Of a DNA stretch of 60,031 bases, positions 1 to 8,800 are shown one piece after another. Origin of the DNA: Ectopseudomonas oleovorans (GTDB lineage Bacteria > Pseudomonadota > Gammaproteobacteria > Pseudomonadales > Pseudomonadaceae). The notes under the pieces are model-generated. The model had not been told where the DNA came from and searched no databases. It saw only the letters and a list, made by a program, of their open reading frames with translations. The DNA is taken from contig NZ_QASO01000028.1 of assembly GCF_003052605.1 (NCBI RefSeq), positions 1-60,031 of the forward strand, given 5' to 3'. How positions within the stretch are numbered: position 1 is the stretch's first letter; each line of letters opens with the position of its first letter. A program made the translations under genes and the position numbers.

Positions 1-388
1 GTATCCGACTTCTCGGCGGCGTAGACAGCAGGGTTACAGCTTTTGGCCTTTCCTGCTCCGCCCGGTGGTTGCGCACCGGGCGCCGCTGAGATCTCCCAGT
101 TTCTGTGCGAAGGACTTCCCGACGTGCAGAGGGTCTCCGACCGCGCGGGATCAGTGCATGACTGGCGTAAAACGCCATGCTCCGTGTTGCCTTCTGCTTC
201 GCTTAACAGCATCGGCATCCCGAACTTGTGATTTCGCGGCTCAATGGCTGGCCCATCGGTTTCCCCTGTCAACGCTTCACCCTGCACCTCGCGGTGCAAC
301 ATGCATGACTCGGGGTCTGGTTGATTCGCCATTTCTTACCAGTATCGAACTTTCATCGACTATCCTTCGCCAGCTTTAACTGGCGCAC
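1..388 (-). mobile_element. Group II intron, 5' (ribozyme domain I) part, truncated by window edge
   Basis: On the minus strand the element begins at 388 with GTGCGCC, fitting the group II 5' consensus GUGYG, and continues to position 1 with no sizeable ORF, as expected for the structured region before the intron-encoded protein. It contains blocks familiar from bacterial group II introns, such as GAAACTGGGAGATC and GAAGTCGGAT near the left edge. A hairpin loop at about 196-211 displays TAAGCG (minus strand, 200-205), which is the exact reverse complement of the last six exon bases before the splice site, CGCTTA (389-394): a good EBS1-IBS1 pairing. The reverse transcriptase/maturase gene and 3' end should lie left of the window. 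The subclass was not assigned. Confidence 0.75.
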
Positions 389-437
389 TAAGCGCTCCAT
401 AAACCCCACCTACTGTCAGCAGGGTTAGCGGGTCAGG

Positions 438-1135
438 ATGCAGTCGTTGGTGAGCAGTTCCACGGCAGCAGCGCTTCGTAATCCTCGACGCGGCTCGACA
501 GTGCTGCTGATGCATGGCTGGGAGGGGCGACCAACCCAGTTTGCGTTGTTGATCCGCGGTCTGGTCGACGCAGGCTATGGCGTCATCGCACTGGATGCGC
601 CTGCTCATGGTCGTTCACCTGGACGAGAAGCCAATGTGGTGCTGTTTGCGCGTGCATTGCTCGAGGCCGCCAGCGAGTTGCCGGCGCTGCTGGCCGTGAT
701 CGGTCACTCGATGGGCGGCGCCAGTGCGCTGCTGGCCACACAAATGGGCTTGCGCTGCGAGACGCTGGTGACCGTTGCCGCGCCGAGCTGCATCCTCGGA
801 TTGTTGCGCGGTTTCGCTCGATTCATGGGGCTGCCGGCCGAGGCACGAGCGCATTTCGTTCGCGCCGTTGAAACGACGGCGGGCATCCCCGCGGCGCATC
901 TCGATGTGCAGCGTTATCAGCTGGATCTGCCGGGCCTGATCGTGCATGCCGAGGACGATCCGGTGGTACCGGTGGGCGAAGCCGATCTGTCCACAAGGCC
1001 TGGTTCGACAGTCAGCTGCTGCGTCTGCCAGCGGGTGGGCATCAGCGTTTGCTGAGCGATCCGGTGCTTCTGCAGGCCGTACTCGAGTTGCTGGAGCAAG
1101 TGCCTCAGGCGTCGTTGAAGGCGTTGGCTTCGTAA
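438..1135 (+). pseudogene. Alpha/beta-hydrolase, N-terminally truncated and frameshifted
   Basis: The reading frame from 438 encodes the core of an alpha/beta hydrolase: oxyanion-loop HGWEGRPTQF, nucleophile elbow GHSMGG and the acid-residue region HAEDDPVVP. Homologues have several tens of residues before the HGWEG strand, whereas only about 25 are present here, and a TAG at 426-428 blocks upstream extension. After GEADL (to 989) the frame is lost and stops at 1055. In the frame starting at 992 the expected C-terminus resumes (HKAWFDSQLL, then the GGH catalytic His) and ends at 1135, so one base is missing near 987-991. It overlaps the convergent diguanylate cyclase gene by 31 nt. Decay or sequencing error cannot be told apart here. 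Confidence 0.7.
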
Positions 1136-2859
1136 CTGACCACGCGGTTACGACCGCTTGCCTTGGCGCGATACAGGGCACGGTCTGCCAGTTCCAGCCA
1201 GTGCTCGCCGCAGTCCGGCTCGCTCGGTACGCCGGCATGCAGGCCGATGCTCAGGCTCAGCGCTATCGACTGTTGTTGGTAGAGGCAGGGATTGAGCGCG
1301 AGCTCTTCGCGCAGTTGTTCGGCCAGGTCGAGTGCGCCGGTGAGATCGGTGCTGTCGAGTAAGATGACGAATTCTTCGCCGCCGAAGCGTGCCAGCAAGT
1401 CGCTGCTGCGCAGGCGCTGCTGGATGCGCTGGGCTGCATGGCGCAGGCAGGCATCGCCGGCGAGATGGCCGTAGCGGTCATTGACCTGCTTGAAGTGATC
1501 CAGATCCAGCATCAGGACTGCCAGTGACTGTCGGCTGCGCAGGGCGCGGGCGCAGGCGCGCGCCAGTTCTTCGCTGAGTGTCTGGCGATTGAACAGGCCG
1601 GTGAGTCCGTCACGGCGATTCAATTCCGCCAGGCGCAGGTTGGCGTTGGACAGTTGCTGCAGGGTGTCCTGCAGCGTCGCGGTGCGCTCCTGTACGCGCT
1701 GTTCCAGGCTTTCGCTGATCTGCGTTTGCAGTTCCAGGTGCTTGGTCTGTTCGCTGCGCAGGCGGCGCTCCTGGTCGATCAGCTTGGCCTGAGCCTGGCG
1801 TTCGGCTTGCTGCACCTGGCGGATGCGCGAGGCCAGGGCGATGGAGAACACCGTCATCTCGATCAGGCCGCCAATCTGCTGGGCATGCAGGGTCAGCAGC
1901 GAGTAGGGCAGCAGTCCGGTGCCGGTGAGGATGCTGGCAAGGCTGGCGGCGATCAGCACGAACCAGCCCAGGGCGAACAGGCGCGCGGCTGCGTAACCGC
2001 CGCGCCAGCGCAGCAGGGTAATGACGAAGGCGGCCAGTGCGCAGGCGGTCACCAGTACGAAGCTGCCGATCAGGGCGGGTGCGTACAGGCCAAACAACGC
2101 CATGCCCAGGACCAACCAGGCGCAGGCCTTGAGCGTATTGGCGACCCAGCGATAAGGCCTGGCGGCCTTGTCCAGATCCAGCACGCCGTAGGTGAATTGA
2201 ATGCCGAACCATGTCGCCAGTGCCGAGCTGAGCGGGAAGCTCAGTTGATGCCAGGCCAGCGCGTTGGGCCACAACCATTGCAGGGCGAAGCCGAGCTGGA
2301 TGAACTGGTAGAGACTGAAGCTGGCGACGAACAGGCTGTACCAAAGGTAGTTGCGGTCTCGGGTGATGCAGAAAATGCTCAGGCTGTAGATCAGCATTGC
2401 CATCAGGGCGCCGAAGAACATGCCCTGCAGTAACAGGCTGCTCTGTTCCTGGTGGTCGAAGGCATCGCGGGTCATCAGGCTGGCGCTGAGGTTGGCCGAG
2501 CCGTCGGTTTGCATGCGCAGCCAGATGCGCTGCTGCTCGCCGGACTCCAGGTCGAGGGGGAGTACCAGTTGCCGGTGTTCGACCCAGCGCCAGTCAAAGG
2601 GACGCTGGTCACCGGCGCGGTAGATGCGCTTGCCGTCCAGGCCGTAGGCGTCGAGTTGATCCAGCAAGGGATTGCTGATCAGTAGAACCCAGCCAAGCGA
2701 GCGATTATGCGGATTGTGTACATCCAGGCGCAGCCAATAGGTGCTGCCGCTGTAGCCGAAGCTGGCATCGCGCCGGGCGACGGCCCGCCAGGCGGAGTCG
2801 GGTAGTGCGCGGACATCGATGAGGTCGGCCTGGCCATCCGGGTCCTCCCAGACGTGCAT
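1105..2859 (-). CDS. 7TMR-DISM diguanylate cyclase (GGEEF)
   Basis: This is a membrane diguanylate cyclase that would make c-di-GMP in response to a periplasmic signal. Residues 1-135 form a 7TMR-DISMED2-type periplasmic domain, about 140-350 are seven hydrophobic helices, 355-420 a coiled coil, and 421-575 a GGDEF domain with active-site GGEEF (493-497). An inhibitory RxxD I-site, RSSD (484-487), lies five residues upstream of it. The coding frame stays open upstream of the ATG at 2859 to a TGA at 2914-2916, and beyond that stop it encodes a clear signal peptide (2917-2967). The annotated ORF therefore lacks the export signal its first domain needs, and the gene may be a nonsense allele. Confidence 0.85.
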   Translation of the reverse strand: MHVWEDPDGQADLIDVRALPDSAWRAVARRDASFGYSGSTYWLRLDVHNPHNRSLGWVLLISNPLLDQLDAYGLDGKRIYRAGDQRPFDWRWVEHRQLVLPLDLESGEQQRIWLRMQTDGSANLSASLMTRDAFDHQEQSSLLLQGMFFGALMAMLIYSLSIFCITRDRNYLWYSLFVASFSLYQFIQLGFALQWLWPNALAWHQLSFPLSSALATWFGIQFTYGVLDLDKAARPYRWVANTLKACAWLVLGMALFGLYAPALIGSFVLVTACALAAFVITLLRWRGGYAAARLFALGWFVLIAASLASILTGTGLLPYSLLTLHAQQIGGLIEMTVFSIALASRIRQVQQAERQAQAKLIDQERRLRSEQTKHLELQTQISESLEQRVQERTATLQDTLQQLSNANLRLAELNRRDGLTGLFNRQTLSEELARACARALRSRQSLAVLMLDLDHFKQVNDRYGHLAGDACLRHAAQRIQQRLRSSDLLARFGGEEFVILLDSTDLTGALDLAEQLREELALNPCLYQQQSIALSLSIGLHAGVPSEPDCGEHWLELADRALYRAKASGRNRVVSYEANAFNDA

Positions 2860-2913
2860 AAAGGGGCCTGGCAGTGTCTGCGTCTGACCAATCGGCAGCG
2901 GCAGGCTTTCTGC

Positions 2914-2967
2914 TCAGCTCAGCGCTGGCAGCAGTAGAAGCATCAATAGGCGCAGGATGGCAGTCAA
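2914..2967 (-). other. Detached signal-peptide segment of the 7TMR-DISM cyclase with in-frame TGA
   Basis: Read on the minus strand from a TTG at 2967 (or the in-frame ATG at 2943), this segment encodes TAILRLLMLLLLPALS, then a TGA (2914-2916), then AESLPLPIGQTQTLPGPF running straight into the annotated start at 2859 in the same frame. The hydrophobic core plus the A-x-S/AES boundary is what a signal peptidase I site looks like, so the stop falls at the cleavage region. One base change (for example TGA from TGG) would restore a full-length secreted N-terminus. Confidence 0.7.
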
Positions 2968-3170
2968 TTGCTCGTTCTCGGGCTCTCAGGCGAGTGCGCT
3001 GCATTATGGCGCGCGGTGATGGCGCGATGAAAGCTCGGCACTGCATGGACGGGCTGTGCGGCGTATCATGCGACACCCGGCCGAACGGTCGCCGAGGATG
3101 CAGGCGGCCATGTTCTTGAATCGGATCACCCAGCTTGCCGTATGCAGGCTGCATACCTGGAGGTACAGTC
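2968..3170. promoter_or_regulatory. Divergent intergenic region with 7-bp inverted repeat before the thioesterase
   Basis: This stretch separates the divergent cyclase and thioesterase genes. No other gene was recognised in it. The perfect inverted repeat GTATGCA-GGC-TGCATAC at 3140-3156 lies just before the thioesterase ribosome-binding site (GGAGG at 3159-3163). It could be an operator or a 5'-UTR hairpin. Confidence 0.4.
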
Positions 3171-3620
3171 ATGAACTGGGAGTTGCCCAGCCCCTTCGTC
3201 ATCGATATCGAAGTGAGCGCAGAGGACATCGACGGCCTTGGCCATGCCAACAACGCGGTGTATGTCAGTTGGCTGGAGCGCTGCGCCTGGCGGCATTCGC
3301 AGTTCCTGGGGCTGGACCTGGTCGAGTATCGCCGTCTGGATCGGGCCATGGCGGTGGTGCGTCACGAGATCGACTATCTGGCCAGCGCCTACGAAGGGCA
3401 GCATCTGCAGATGGCGACCTGGATCGTCGAGTCCGACCAGCGTCTGAAGATGGATCGGCGCTTCCAGCTGGTGCGCCCGGAAGATGGCGCCACCTTGTTG
3501 CGCGCCAAGACCACCTTTGTCTGCATTGAGCTGTCCAGCGGGCGCCCGAAGCGCATGCCGGAGGAATTCGTCGAAGGTTATGGCAAGGCGCTGATGCAGC
3601 CCTATCCGTTGGAGCTGTAA
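3171..3620 (+). CDS. Acyl-CoA thioesterase, 4HBT/YbgC-like
   Basis: A 149-residue single-domain hotdog-fold thioesterase, probably hydrolysing acyl-CoA in the cytoplasm. The 4HBT signature is near the N-terminus: EDIDGLGHANNAVYVSWLE (about residues 15-33), with Asp/His/Asn in the usual places of the YbgC/FcbC group. The start at 3171 is chosen over an upstream ATG because GGAGG lies 7 nt before it. Its 3' end is 6 nt from the convergent gene at 3627. Single-domain hotdog proteins vary widely in substrate and nothing nearby defines it. Confidence 0.88.
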   Translation: MNWELPSPFVIDIEVSAEDIDGLGHANNAVYVSWLERCAWRHSQFLGLDLVEYRRLDRAMAVVRHEIDYLASAYEGQHLQMATWIVESDQRLKMDRRFQLVRPEDGATLLRAKTTFVCIELSSGRPKRMPEEFVEGYGKALMQPYPLEL

Positions 3621-3626
3621 GGCCGC

Positions 3627-4022
3627 TCAGTCGATCAACGGCGCGAGAAATACCTGCTCCGGCTCGACCATGATGGCGAACTGGCGGGTTTCACCGGGGC
3701 GCAGGATGACGGACTGCGCCACATCCGGTCCACGGCCGCCGCAATAGCCATCTGGCGACATGGCCACGGCGACGCCCAGTTCGCCGCTGGGCAGGTCCAG
3801 GCTGGTTTGCTCGCCGGGACCGAGTTTCGCCACTACCTGCTGGTTGGCGTAGAGCTCCACATCGCAGGCATTCGGCGCGTTGTTGTCGCGACTGAAAATG
3901 AGCCGGGCCGGTGCATCGGCCACTGGATCGGTGGGGGCCGGCTCAGTAGCACTGGGCGGGATATCGCTGGCTTGGGCGGCCATGCAGAACAGGCCGAGCA
4001 AGGCGGGTGCGATCAGGCGCAT
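3627..4022 (-). CDS. Hypothetical secreted protein
   Basis: A 131-residue protein with an N-terminal signal peptide (MRLIAPALLGLFCMAAQA, cleavage near residue 18), then a Pro/Ala-rich spacer and a small beta-rich domain with two cysteines (NACDVELY and DGYCGGRG) that could form a disulphide. The start at 4022 has GGAGG upstream; a longer frame to 4124 would overlap the divergent dusC start and is not preferred. The product is periplasmic or outer-membrane associated by inference. I do not recognise the family and assign no function. Confidence 0.75.
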   Translation of the reverse strand: MRLIAPALLGLFCMAAQASDIPPSATEPAPTDPVADAPARLIFSRDNNAPNACDVELYANQQVVAKLGPGEQTSLDLPSGELGVAVAMSPDGYCGGRGPDVAQSVILRPGETRQFAIMVEPEQVFLAPLID

Positions 4023-4118
4023 GGTAAAGCCTCCGTTTGGCGTCAGCGGCAGTGTCGCCCATCTTGTGCGGCGCGTGCGACCCCTTAAACTAAGCGCCCC
4101 ATTTTTCCGGACAACCTC

Positions 4119-5066
4119 ATGCAAATCGCCCTGGCGCCCATGGAGGGGCTGGTCGACGAGATTCTGCGCGACGTGCTAACCCGCATCGGCGGTATCGACT
4201 GGTGCGTCACCGAGTTCATTCGCGTCAGCGAGCGGCTGTTGCCGGCTGCCACCTATCACAAGCTGGCCCCCGAGTTGTTCAACGGCTCACGCACCCGGGC
4301 CGGTACGCCGATGCGCGTACAGTTTCTCGGCTCCGATCCGCAGTGCCTGGCGGACAACGCCGCCTTCGCCTGCACGCTCGGCGCTCCTGTGATCGACCTT
4401 AACTTCGGTTGCCCGGCCAAAACGGTGAACAAGTCGCGTGGCGGCGCGGTGCTGCTCAAGGAGCCGGAACTGTTGCATGCCATCGTCCGCGAAGTGCGGC
4501 GCACGGTGCCGGCGGAGATTCCGGTCACGGCGAAGATGCGCCTGGGCTTCGAAGGCAAGGAGGGCGCGCTTGACTGTGCGCGCGCACTGGCCGAAGGCGG
4601 AGCGAGCCAGATCGTCGTGCATGCGCGCACCAAGGTCGAGGGCTACAAGCCGCCGGCGCACTGGGAGTGGGTGGCGCGGGTGCAGGAGGTGGTCGGCGTG
4701 CCGGTGTTCGCCAACGGCGAGGTGTGGACGCTGGACGACTGGCGCCGCTGCCGTGAGATCAGCGGTGTGGATGACATCATGCTGGGGCGCGGCCTGGTTT
4801 CTCGGCCAGGGCTGGCGCGGCAGATCGCTGCCGTCAGGGCTGGTGAGGAGCCCGAGGACATGAGCTGGGCCGAATTGCAGCCGCTGTTGCTCGACTTCTG
4901 GCAGCAGGCACGGCGCAAGCTGGCGCCGCGCTACGCGCCGGGGCGCCTGAAGCAATGGTTGGCGATGCTCACGCGCACCTACCCGGAGGCCGTTGCGCTG
5001 TTTGCCGAGGTGCGCCGCGAGCAGGATTGCGAGCGTATCGATCAGCTGCTTGCGCTATCTCCGTAG
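4119..5066 (+). CDS. dusC: tRNA-dihydrouridine(16) synthase DusC
   Basis: This FMN-dependent enzyme reduces uridine-16 in the D-loop of tRNA. The 315-residue length is normal. The protein starts with [17 protein letters not shown], the FMN-binding strand of Dus proteins, and has the signature [20 protein letters not shown] with the catalytic Cys about residue 98. AKMRLGFEG and [18 protein letters not shown] fit the DusC branch better than DusA or Dus[11 protein letters not shown] and [12 protein letters not shown] form the phosphate-binding end. It is monocistronic. Its TAG stop codon is part of a REP element that begins at 5063. Confidence 0.95.
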   Translation: MQIALAPMEGLVDEILRDVLTRIGGIDWCVTEFIRVSERLLPAATYHKLAPELFNGSRTRAGTPMRVQFLGSDPQCLADNAAFACTLGAPVIDLNFGCPAKTVNKSRGGAVLLKEPELLHAIVREVRRTVPAEIPVTAKMRLGFEGKEGALDCARALAEGGASQIVVHARTKVEGYKPPAHWEWVARVQEVVGVPVFANGEVWTLDDWRRCREISGVDDIMLGRGLVSRPGLARQIAAVRAGEEPEDMSWAELQPLLLDFWQQARRKLAPRYAPGRLKQWLAMLTRTYPEAVALFAEVRREQDCERIDQLLALSP

Positions 5067-5137
5067 GAGCCCCGCCTCGGGGCGAAGCTCTTGCTTTGAA
5101 GAGGCTCTGTCGCTTCGCCGCGGGGCGCGGCTCCTAC
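5063..5137. repeat. Inverted pair of REP elements (GTAGGAGCCCCGCC family)
   Basis: The left unit runs GTAGGAGCCCCGCCTCGGGG with GAAGC after it; the right unit is its near-complement GCTTCGCCGCGGGGCGCGGC then TCCTAC. Together they make a REPIN-like structure with GTAGGAGC/GCTCCTAC at its ends. The left unit overlaps the dusC stop codon. The same family recurs at 54591-54668 with the two units in the opposite order. Confidence 0.85.
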
Positions 5138-5162
5138 ATGAGCGGTGCCGTCTGCCTAGGGA

Positions 5163-5187
5163 GCGTTGCACAATGGATGTGCAACGC
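5163..5187. repeat. 10-bp inverted repeat, possible terminator of dusC
   Basis: GCGTTGCACA at the left and TGTGCAACGC at the right flank ATGGA, forming a perfect 10-bp stem. A T7 run follows about 16 nt later, too far for a classical terminator. It lies between dusC and the ibpA promoter and could end dusC transcription. Confidence 0.45.
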
Positions 5188-5215
5188 CGTGTTGTGTAAA
5201 CGTTTTTTTCAGATG

Positions 5216-5243
5216 CTTGAAAATTCTCCACCTGACCTCAGAT
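5216..5243 (+). promoter_or_regulatory. Probable sigma32 (heat-shock) promoter of ibpA
   Basis: CTTGAA (5216-5221) is an exact sigma32 -35 box. After a 14-nt spacer comes CCTCAGAT (5236-5243), close to the -10 consensus CCCCATnT. It lies about 70 nt before ibpA, leaving room for the structured leader described next. Confidence 0.65.
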
Positions 5244-5249
5244 AAGTGA

Positions 5250-5312
5250 CCGCGGGATGCCGAAGTCGGGTTCCGCGATATGAACCTTGCTGAAATTTTC
5301 AGGAGAATACTC
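5250..5312 (+). ncRNA. ROSE-type RNA thermometer in the ibpA leader
   Basis: The leader can form a first stem from CGCGG/CCGCG with an inner CCGA/TCGG (about 5250-5278). The second hairpin pairs CTTGCTGAA (5286-5294) with the Shine-Dalgarno side TTCAGGAG, leaving one bulged G in the TTGCT strand. That bulged G opposite the AGGAG is the hallmark of ROSE elements, which melt on heat to free the ribosome-binding site of small heat-shock genes. The pairing was worked out by eye, not folded by software. Confidence 0.75.
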
Positions 5313-5762
5313 ATGAGTAACGTACTGTCCCTGGCCCCACTGTTTCGCCAGTCCGTCGGTTTCGACCGTTTCAACGATCTTTTCGAATCTGCCCTGCGCA
5401 GCAATGACGCTGGCAGTTCCTACCCGCCCTACAACGTCGAGAAGCATGGCGAGGACCACTACCGCATCGTGGTCGCGGCTGCCGGCTTCGAGGAAGATGA
5501 CCTGGAGTTGCAGGTCGAGCGTGACGTGCTGACCGTGGTCGGCAACAAGCGTGATCGCAGCGCTGAAAACATCAGCTACCTGCATCAGGGCATCGCCCAG
5601 CGCGCGTTCAAGCTGTCCTTCCGCCTGGCTGACCATATCGAGGTCAAGGGCGCCAATCTGGTCAATGGTCTGCTGCATGTCGAGCTGGAACGCATTGTGC
5701 CGGAAGAGGCCAAGGCCAAGCGTATTCCTATCGGTAGCCAGCGTCCTGCGCTGGAAAACTGA
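5313..5762 (+). CDS. ibpA: Small heat-shock protein IbpA (Hsp20)
   Basis: A 149-residue Hsp20 holdase that binds unfolding proteins and hands them to DnaK/ClpB. The alpha-crystallin domain covers about residues 35-130 (PPYNVEKHGEDHYRIVVAAA and, later, HQGIAQRAFKLSFRLADHIEVK). The short C-terminal tail has the I-x-I type motif KRIPIGS. The start at 5313 follows AGGAG at 5301-5305; an ATG at 5280 is upstream of the thermometer hairpin and not used. Heat-shock promoter, thermometer and a strong terminator surround the gene, so it is a self-contained heat-regulated unit. Confidence 0.95.
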   Translation: MSNVLSLAPLFRQSVGFDRFNDLFESALRSNDAGSSYPPYNVEKHGEDHYRIVVAAAGFEEDDLELQVERDVLTVVGNKRDRSAENISYLHQGIAQRAFKLSFRLADHIEVKGANLVNGLLHVELERIVPEEAKAKRIPIGSQRPALEN

Positions 5763-5776
5763 GCCGCTGATGCATG

Positions 5777-5812
5777 AACGAAGAAGGCGCCCCACGGGGC
5801 GCCTTCTTCGTT
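5777..5812 (+). terminator. Rho-independent terminator after ibpA
   Basis: AACGAAGAAGGCGCC pairs perfectly with GGCGCCTTCTTCGTT around a CCACGG loop and is followed by T. It is symmetrical, but the opposite gene ends at 5862, so it may serve both. Confidence 0.85.
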
Positions 5813-5861
5813 TCAAGCGACAGTCTGGCTGCGGCTGCCTCCTCGGTAGGGGGCTGACAGG

Positions 5862-8800
5862 TTACGCTCGCTGCCTTTCCAGTAGTTCACGAAAGGCCTC
5901 CAGCGGTAGCGGTTTGCTGAACAGGTAGCCCTGATAGAGGTGGCAACCCTGCGCTTGTAGAAAGTCCAGTTGGTCCTGCTGCTCCACACCCTCGGCGATC
6001 AGTGCCAGGCCCAGGCTGCGCGCCATGGCGACGATGGCCCGGATGATCTCGGCATCGTTGGGATCGTGGGTGGCGTCACGCACGAAGGACTGATCGATCT
6101 TCAGCATGTCCACCGGCAGGCGCTTGAGATAGGTCAGCGAGCTGTAACCCGTGCCGAAGTCGTCCATGGCGAAGCTGACGCCGTGCTTTTTCAGGCGCAA
6201 CATCTTGCCGACGGTGTCATCAATATTCTGAATGACGATGCCTTCGGTGATCTCCAGTTTGAGCATGGCGTTGGGTAGCTGGCTGTTGCGCAGGCTGCTG
6301 GCGACCCGGTCGACGAAGTCATGCTGGCGAAATTGTCGCGGGCTGATGTTGACGCACAGGCTGAAGCGTTCGCCGTCGACCAATCCATCTGCCATCAGGC
6401 GCGAGCAGAAATGGCAGGCCTCGGCCAACACCCAGCCACCGACCTCGACGATCAGCCCGCTCTCTTCGAGTACCTGGATGAACTGCGCGGGCGACTGTGG
6501 GCCCAACTGCGGATGCTGCCAGCGCAGCAATGCCTCGGCGCCGACCACCTTGCCATCACAAGCATCGACCTGAGGCTGGAAGTGCAGTTCGAACTCGCCG
6601 CGCGCCAGGGCCAGACGCAGATCGTTCTCCAGGCGCAGACGCGCGCTGGCGGCGTCCTGCATGGTGGTGCGAAACAGCTGGATGGCGTTACGCCCGGAGT
6701 CCTTGGCGCGGTAGAGGGCGATATCGGCGCGTTTGAGCAGATCCGCCGGGGTATTGCCGTGATCGGGAATCAGCGCGACGCCGATGCTCGGGGTCACCTG
6801 CAGGCGGTGACCGTCCAGCAGCATCGGTTCGGCCAGTAGCTGGCGCAGCTTGTCGGCGACCTGGCGAACGTGGCGGGTGACCTCCGAGCGCTTGCCTTCC
6901 AGACCGGAGAGCAGCACCACGAATTCGTCGCCGCCGAGGCGGGCCACGGTGTCCTCCAGACGCACACTGGCCTCCAGGCGCGCAGTGACCAGGCGCAGCA
7001 CGGAGTCGCCGACAGGATGGCCGAGCGAGTCGTTGATGTGCTTGAAGTGGTCGAGGTCGAGGAACAGCAGGGCGCCGCGCAGATCATGGCGCTTGAGCAG
7101 GGCGATCTGCTGGGTCAGGCGATCCATCAGCAGGGCGCGGTTGGGCAGGTTGGTCAACGCATCGTGGTAGGCCAGGTGCTGTACCTGCGCCTGTGCCTGC
7201 TTCAGTTCGCTGATATCGCGCGCGGTGAGCAGCAGGCAGGGCACGCCATTGAGCTCGATGGGTTGCACGGAAACGTCGACCAGACGCACCTCGCCGTTGC
7301 GATGCTGGCCGTGCATTTCCATGTGCAGCACCTGGCCGTTGTGGGTCAGTTTTTCCACCATCTGCGCGCGTTCTTCGGGGAAGGCCCAGATGTTCAGCTC
7401 GAAGGCGGTGCGGCCGATCACCTCGTCCGGCGCATAGCCGGTGAGACGGCTGAACCCCTGGTTGACCTCGATGTAACGCGCGGTGTCGCGTTCGGTGATA
7501 GTGATGGCGTCCGGGCTGGAGTGGAAGGCCTTGGCGAATTTCTCTTCCGAGGCTTGCAGACGCTGCTCACGCAGCAGCCGCTCGCTGATATCGACCAGTG
7601 TGCCGACCATGCGCTGCGGTTGGCCGGTATCGTCGAACTGCAGCTTGGCGGTGCTTTCGAGAAAGCGCAGGCCGCCATTTTCCAGCTGTACGCGATAGGT
7701 GATCTGATAGTGGCTGCGGCGTTCTGCGACCAGGCTTTGGTAGCTCTGGCGCAGGCTGTGTCGATCCTCCATCGGTACTTTGCAGAAGAAATCGAGGAAG
7801 GCGCCTTCGAAGGTTGCTGCCTCCAGCCCCTGGAGTTGGGACGCCCGCGCACTGGCGATCAGCCGGCTGCTGGGGATATGCCAATCCCAGGTGCCGAGAT
7901 CGGCGGATTCCAGGGCCAGGCGCAGGCGTTGTTTGCTTTCGTTAAGGGCCTGTTCCTGGGCGCGCTGTTCGGTGATGTTGCGCACGGTGAGGACTAAGCA
8001 GGTGGTGCCATTGAGCTCGATTTCGCCGCCGAACAGCAAGTTGCTGGTGACGCTGCCGTTGCGGCTGAGCAGTCGTACCTCGAGGTTGTTCAGGCGCCCT
8101 ATCTGCGCGGCGTCGAGCATACGCTGGCGGTTGCTGGGGTCAACCCAGATGCCCAGCTCCAGTGAGGTGCGGCCCACGGCTTCGGCGCTGCTCCAGCCAA
8201 ATTGCTGCTCGAAACTCGGGTTGACCTCGATGAAGCGGCCGGTCGCCCGATCAGTAATGGCCACCGCGTCGGGCGTATGCATGAAGGCCTTGGCGAACTT
8301 TTCCTCACTGGCGCGCAGGGCGTTTTCTGCGCGCTTGCGTTCGCTGGTATCGAGGAAGGTGCAGAGCACCAGGCGCTCGCCCTTTAGTTCTATGTACTGG
8401 CTCGACAGTACGCCATCGAGAATATCGCCACCACGGGTGCGCAGTTGTGCTTCCTGAATCACCGGCTCGCGGCTCAGCGGCGCCTGTTGGCGCAGGTGGT
8501 CGCGCTGCTCGGCATGGACCCAGAGGTCGAGGTCGAGGGTGCTGCGGCCGAGAATTTCCGCGGCGGGCCAGCCGAAGGCCTGGGTGAAATGCTGGTTGGC
8601 TTCGAGAATTTCGCTGTTGTCGTAGCGCACCAGCATCATGATGTCAGGGCTCAGGCGGAACAGGCTGGCGAAGCGTTCCTCGGAGGCGCGCAGGGCTTCG
8701 GCACGCTCCTGCTGGGCGCTGATGTCGCGGATCACGCCGAACATGCGCGGCCGACCATCGGCCTCGCGTTGCAGGCTGCCGGTGATCTCCAGCCAGTGCA

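Noticed and set aside
65..379. Small plus-strand ORFs in 43-379
   Set aside because: They fall inside the structured group II intron region and encode nothing recognisable.
3627..4124. 165-codon version of the secreted hypothetical protein
   Set aside because: The long frame overlaps the divergent dusC start and lacks an RBS; the 4022 start has GGAGG and a signal peptide.
5163..5187. Inverted repeat as a classical rho-independent terminator
   Set aside because: The T-run is about 16 nt away; kept only as a possible terminator.
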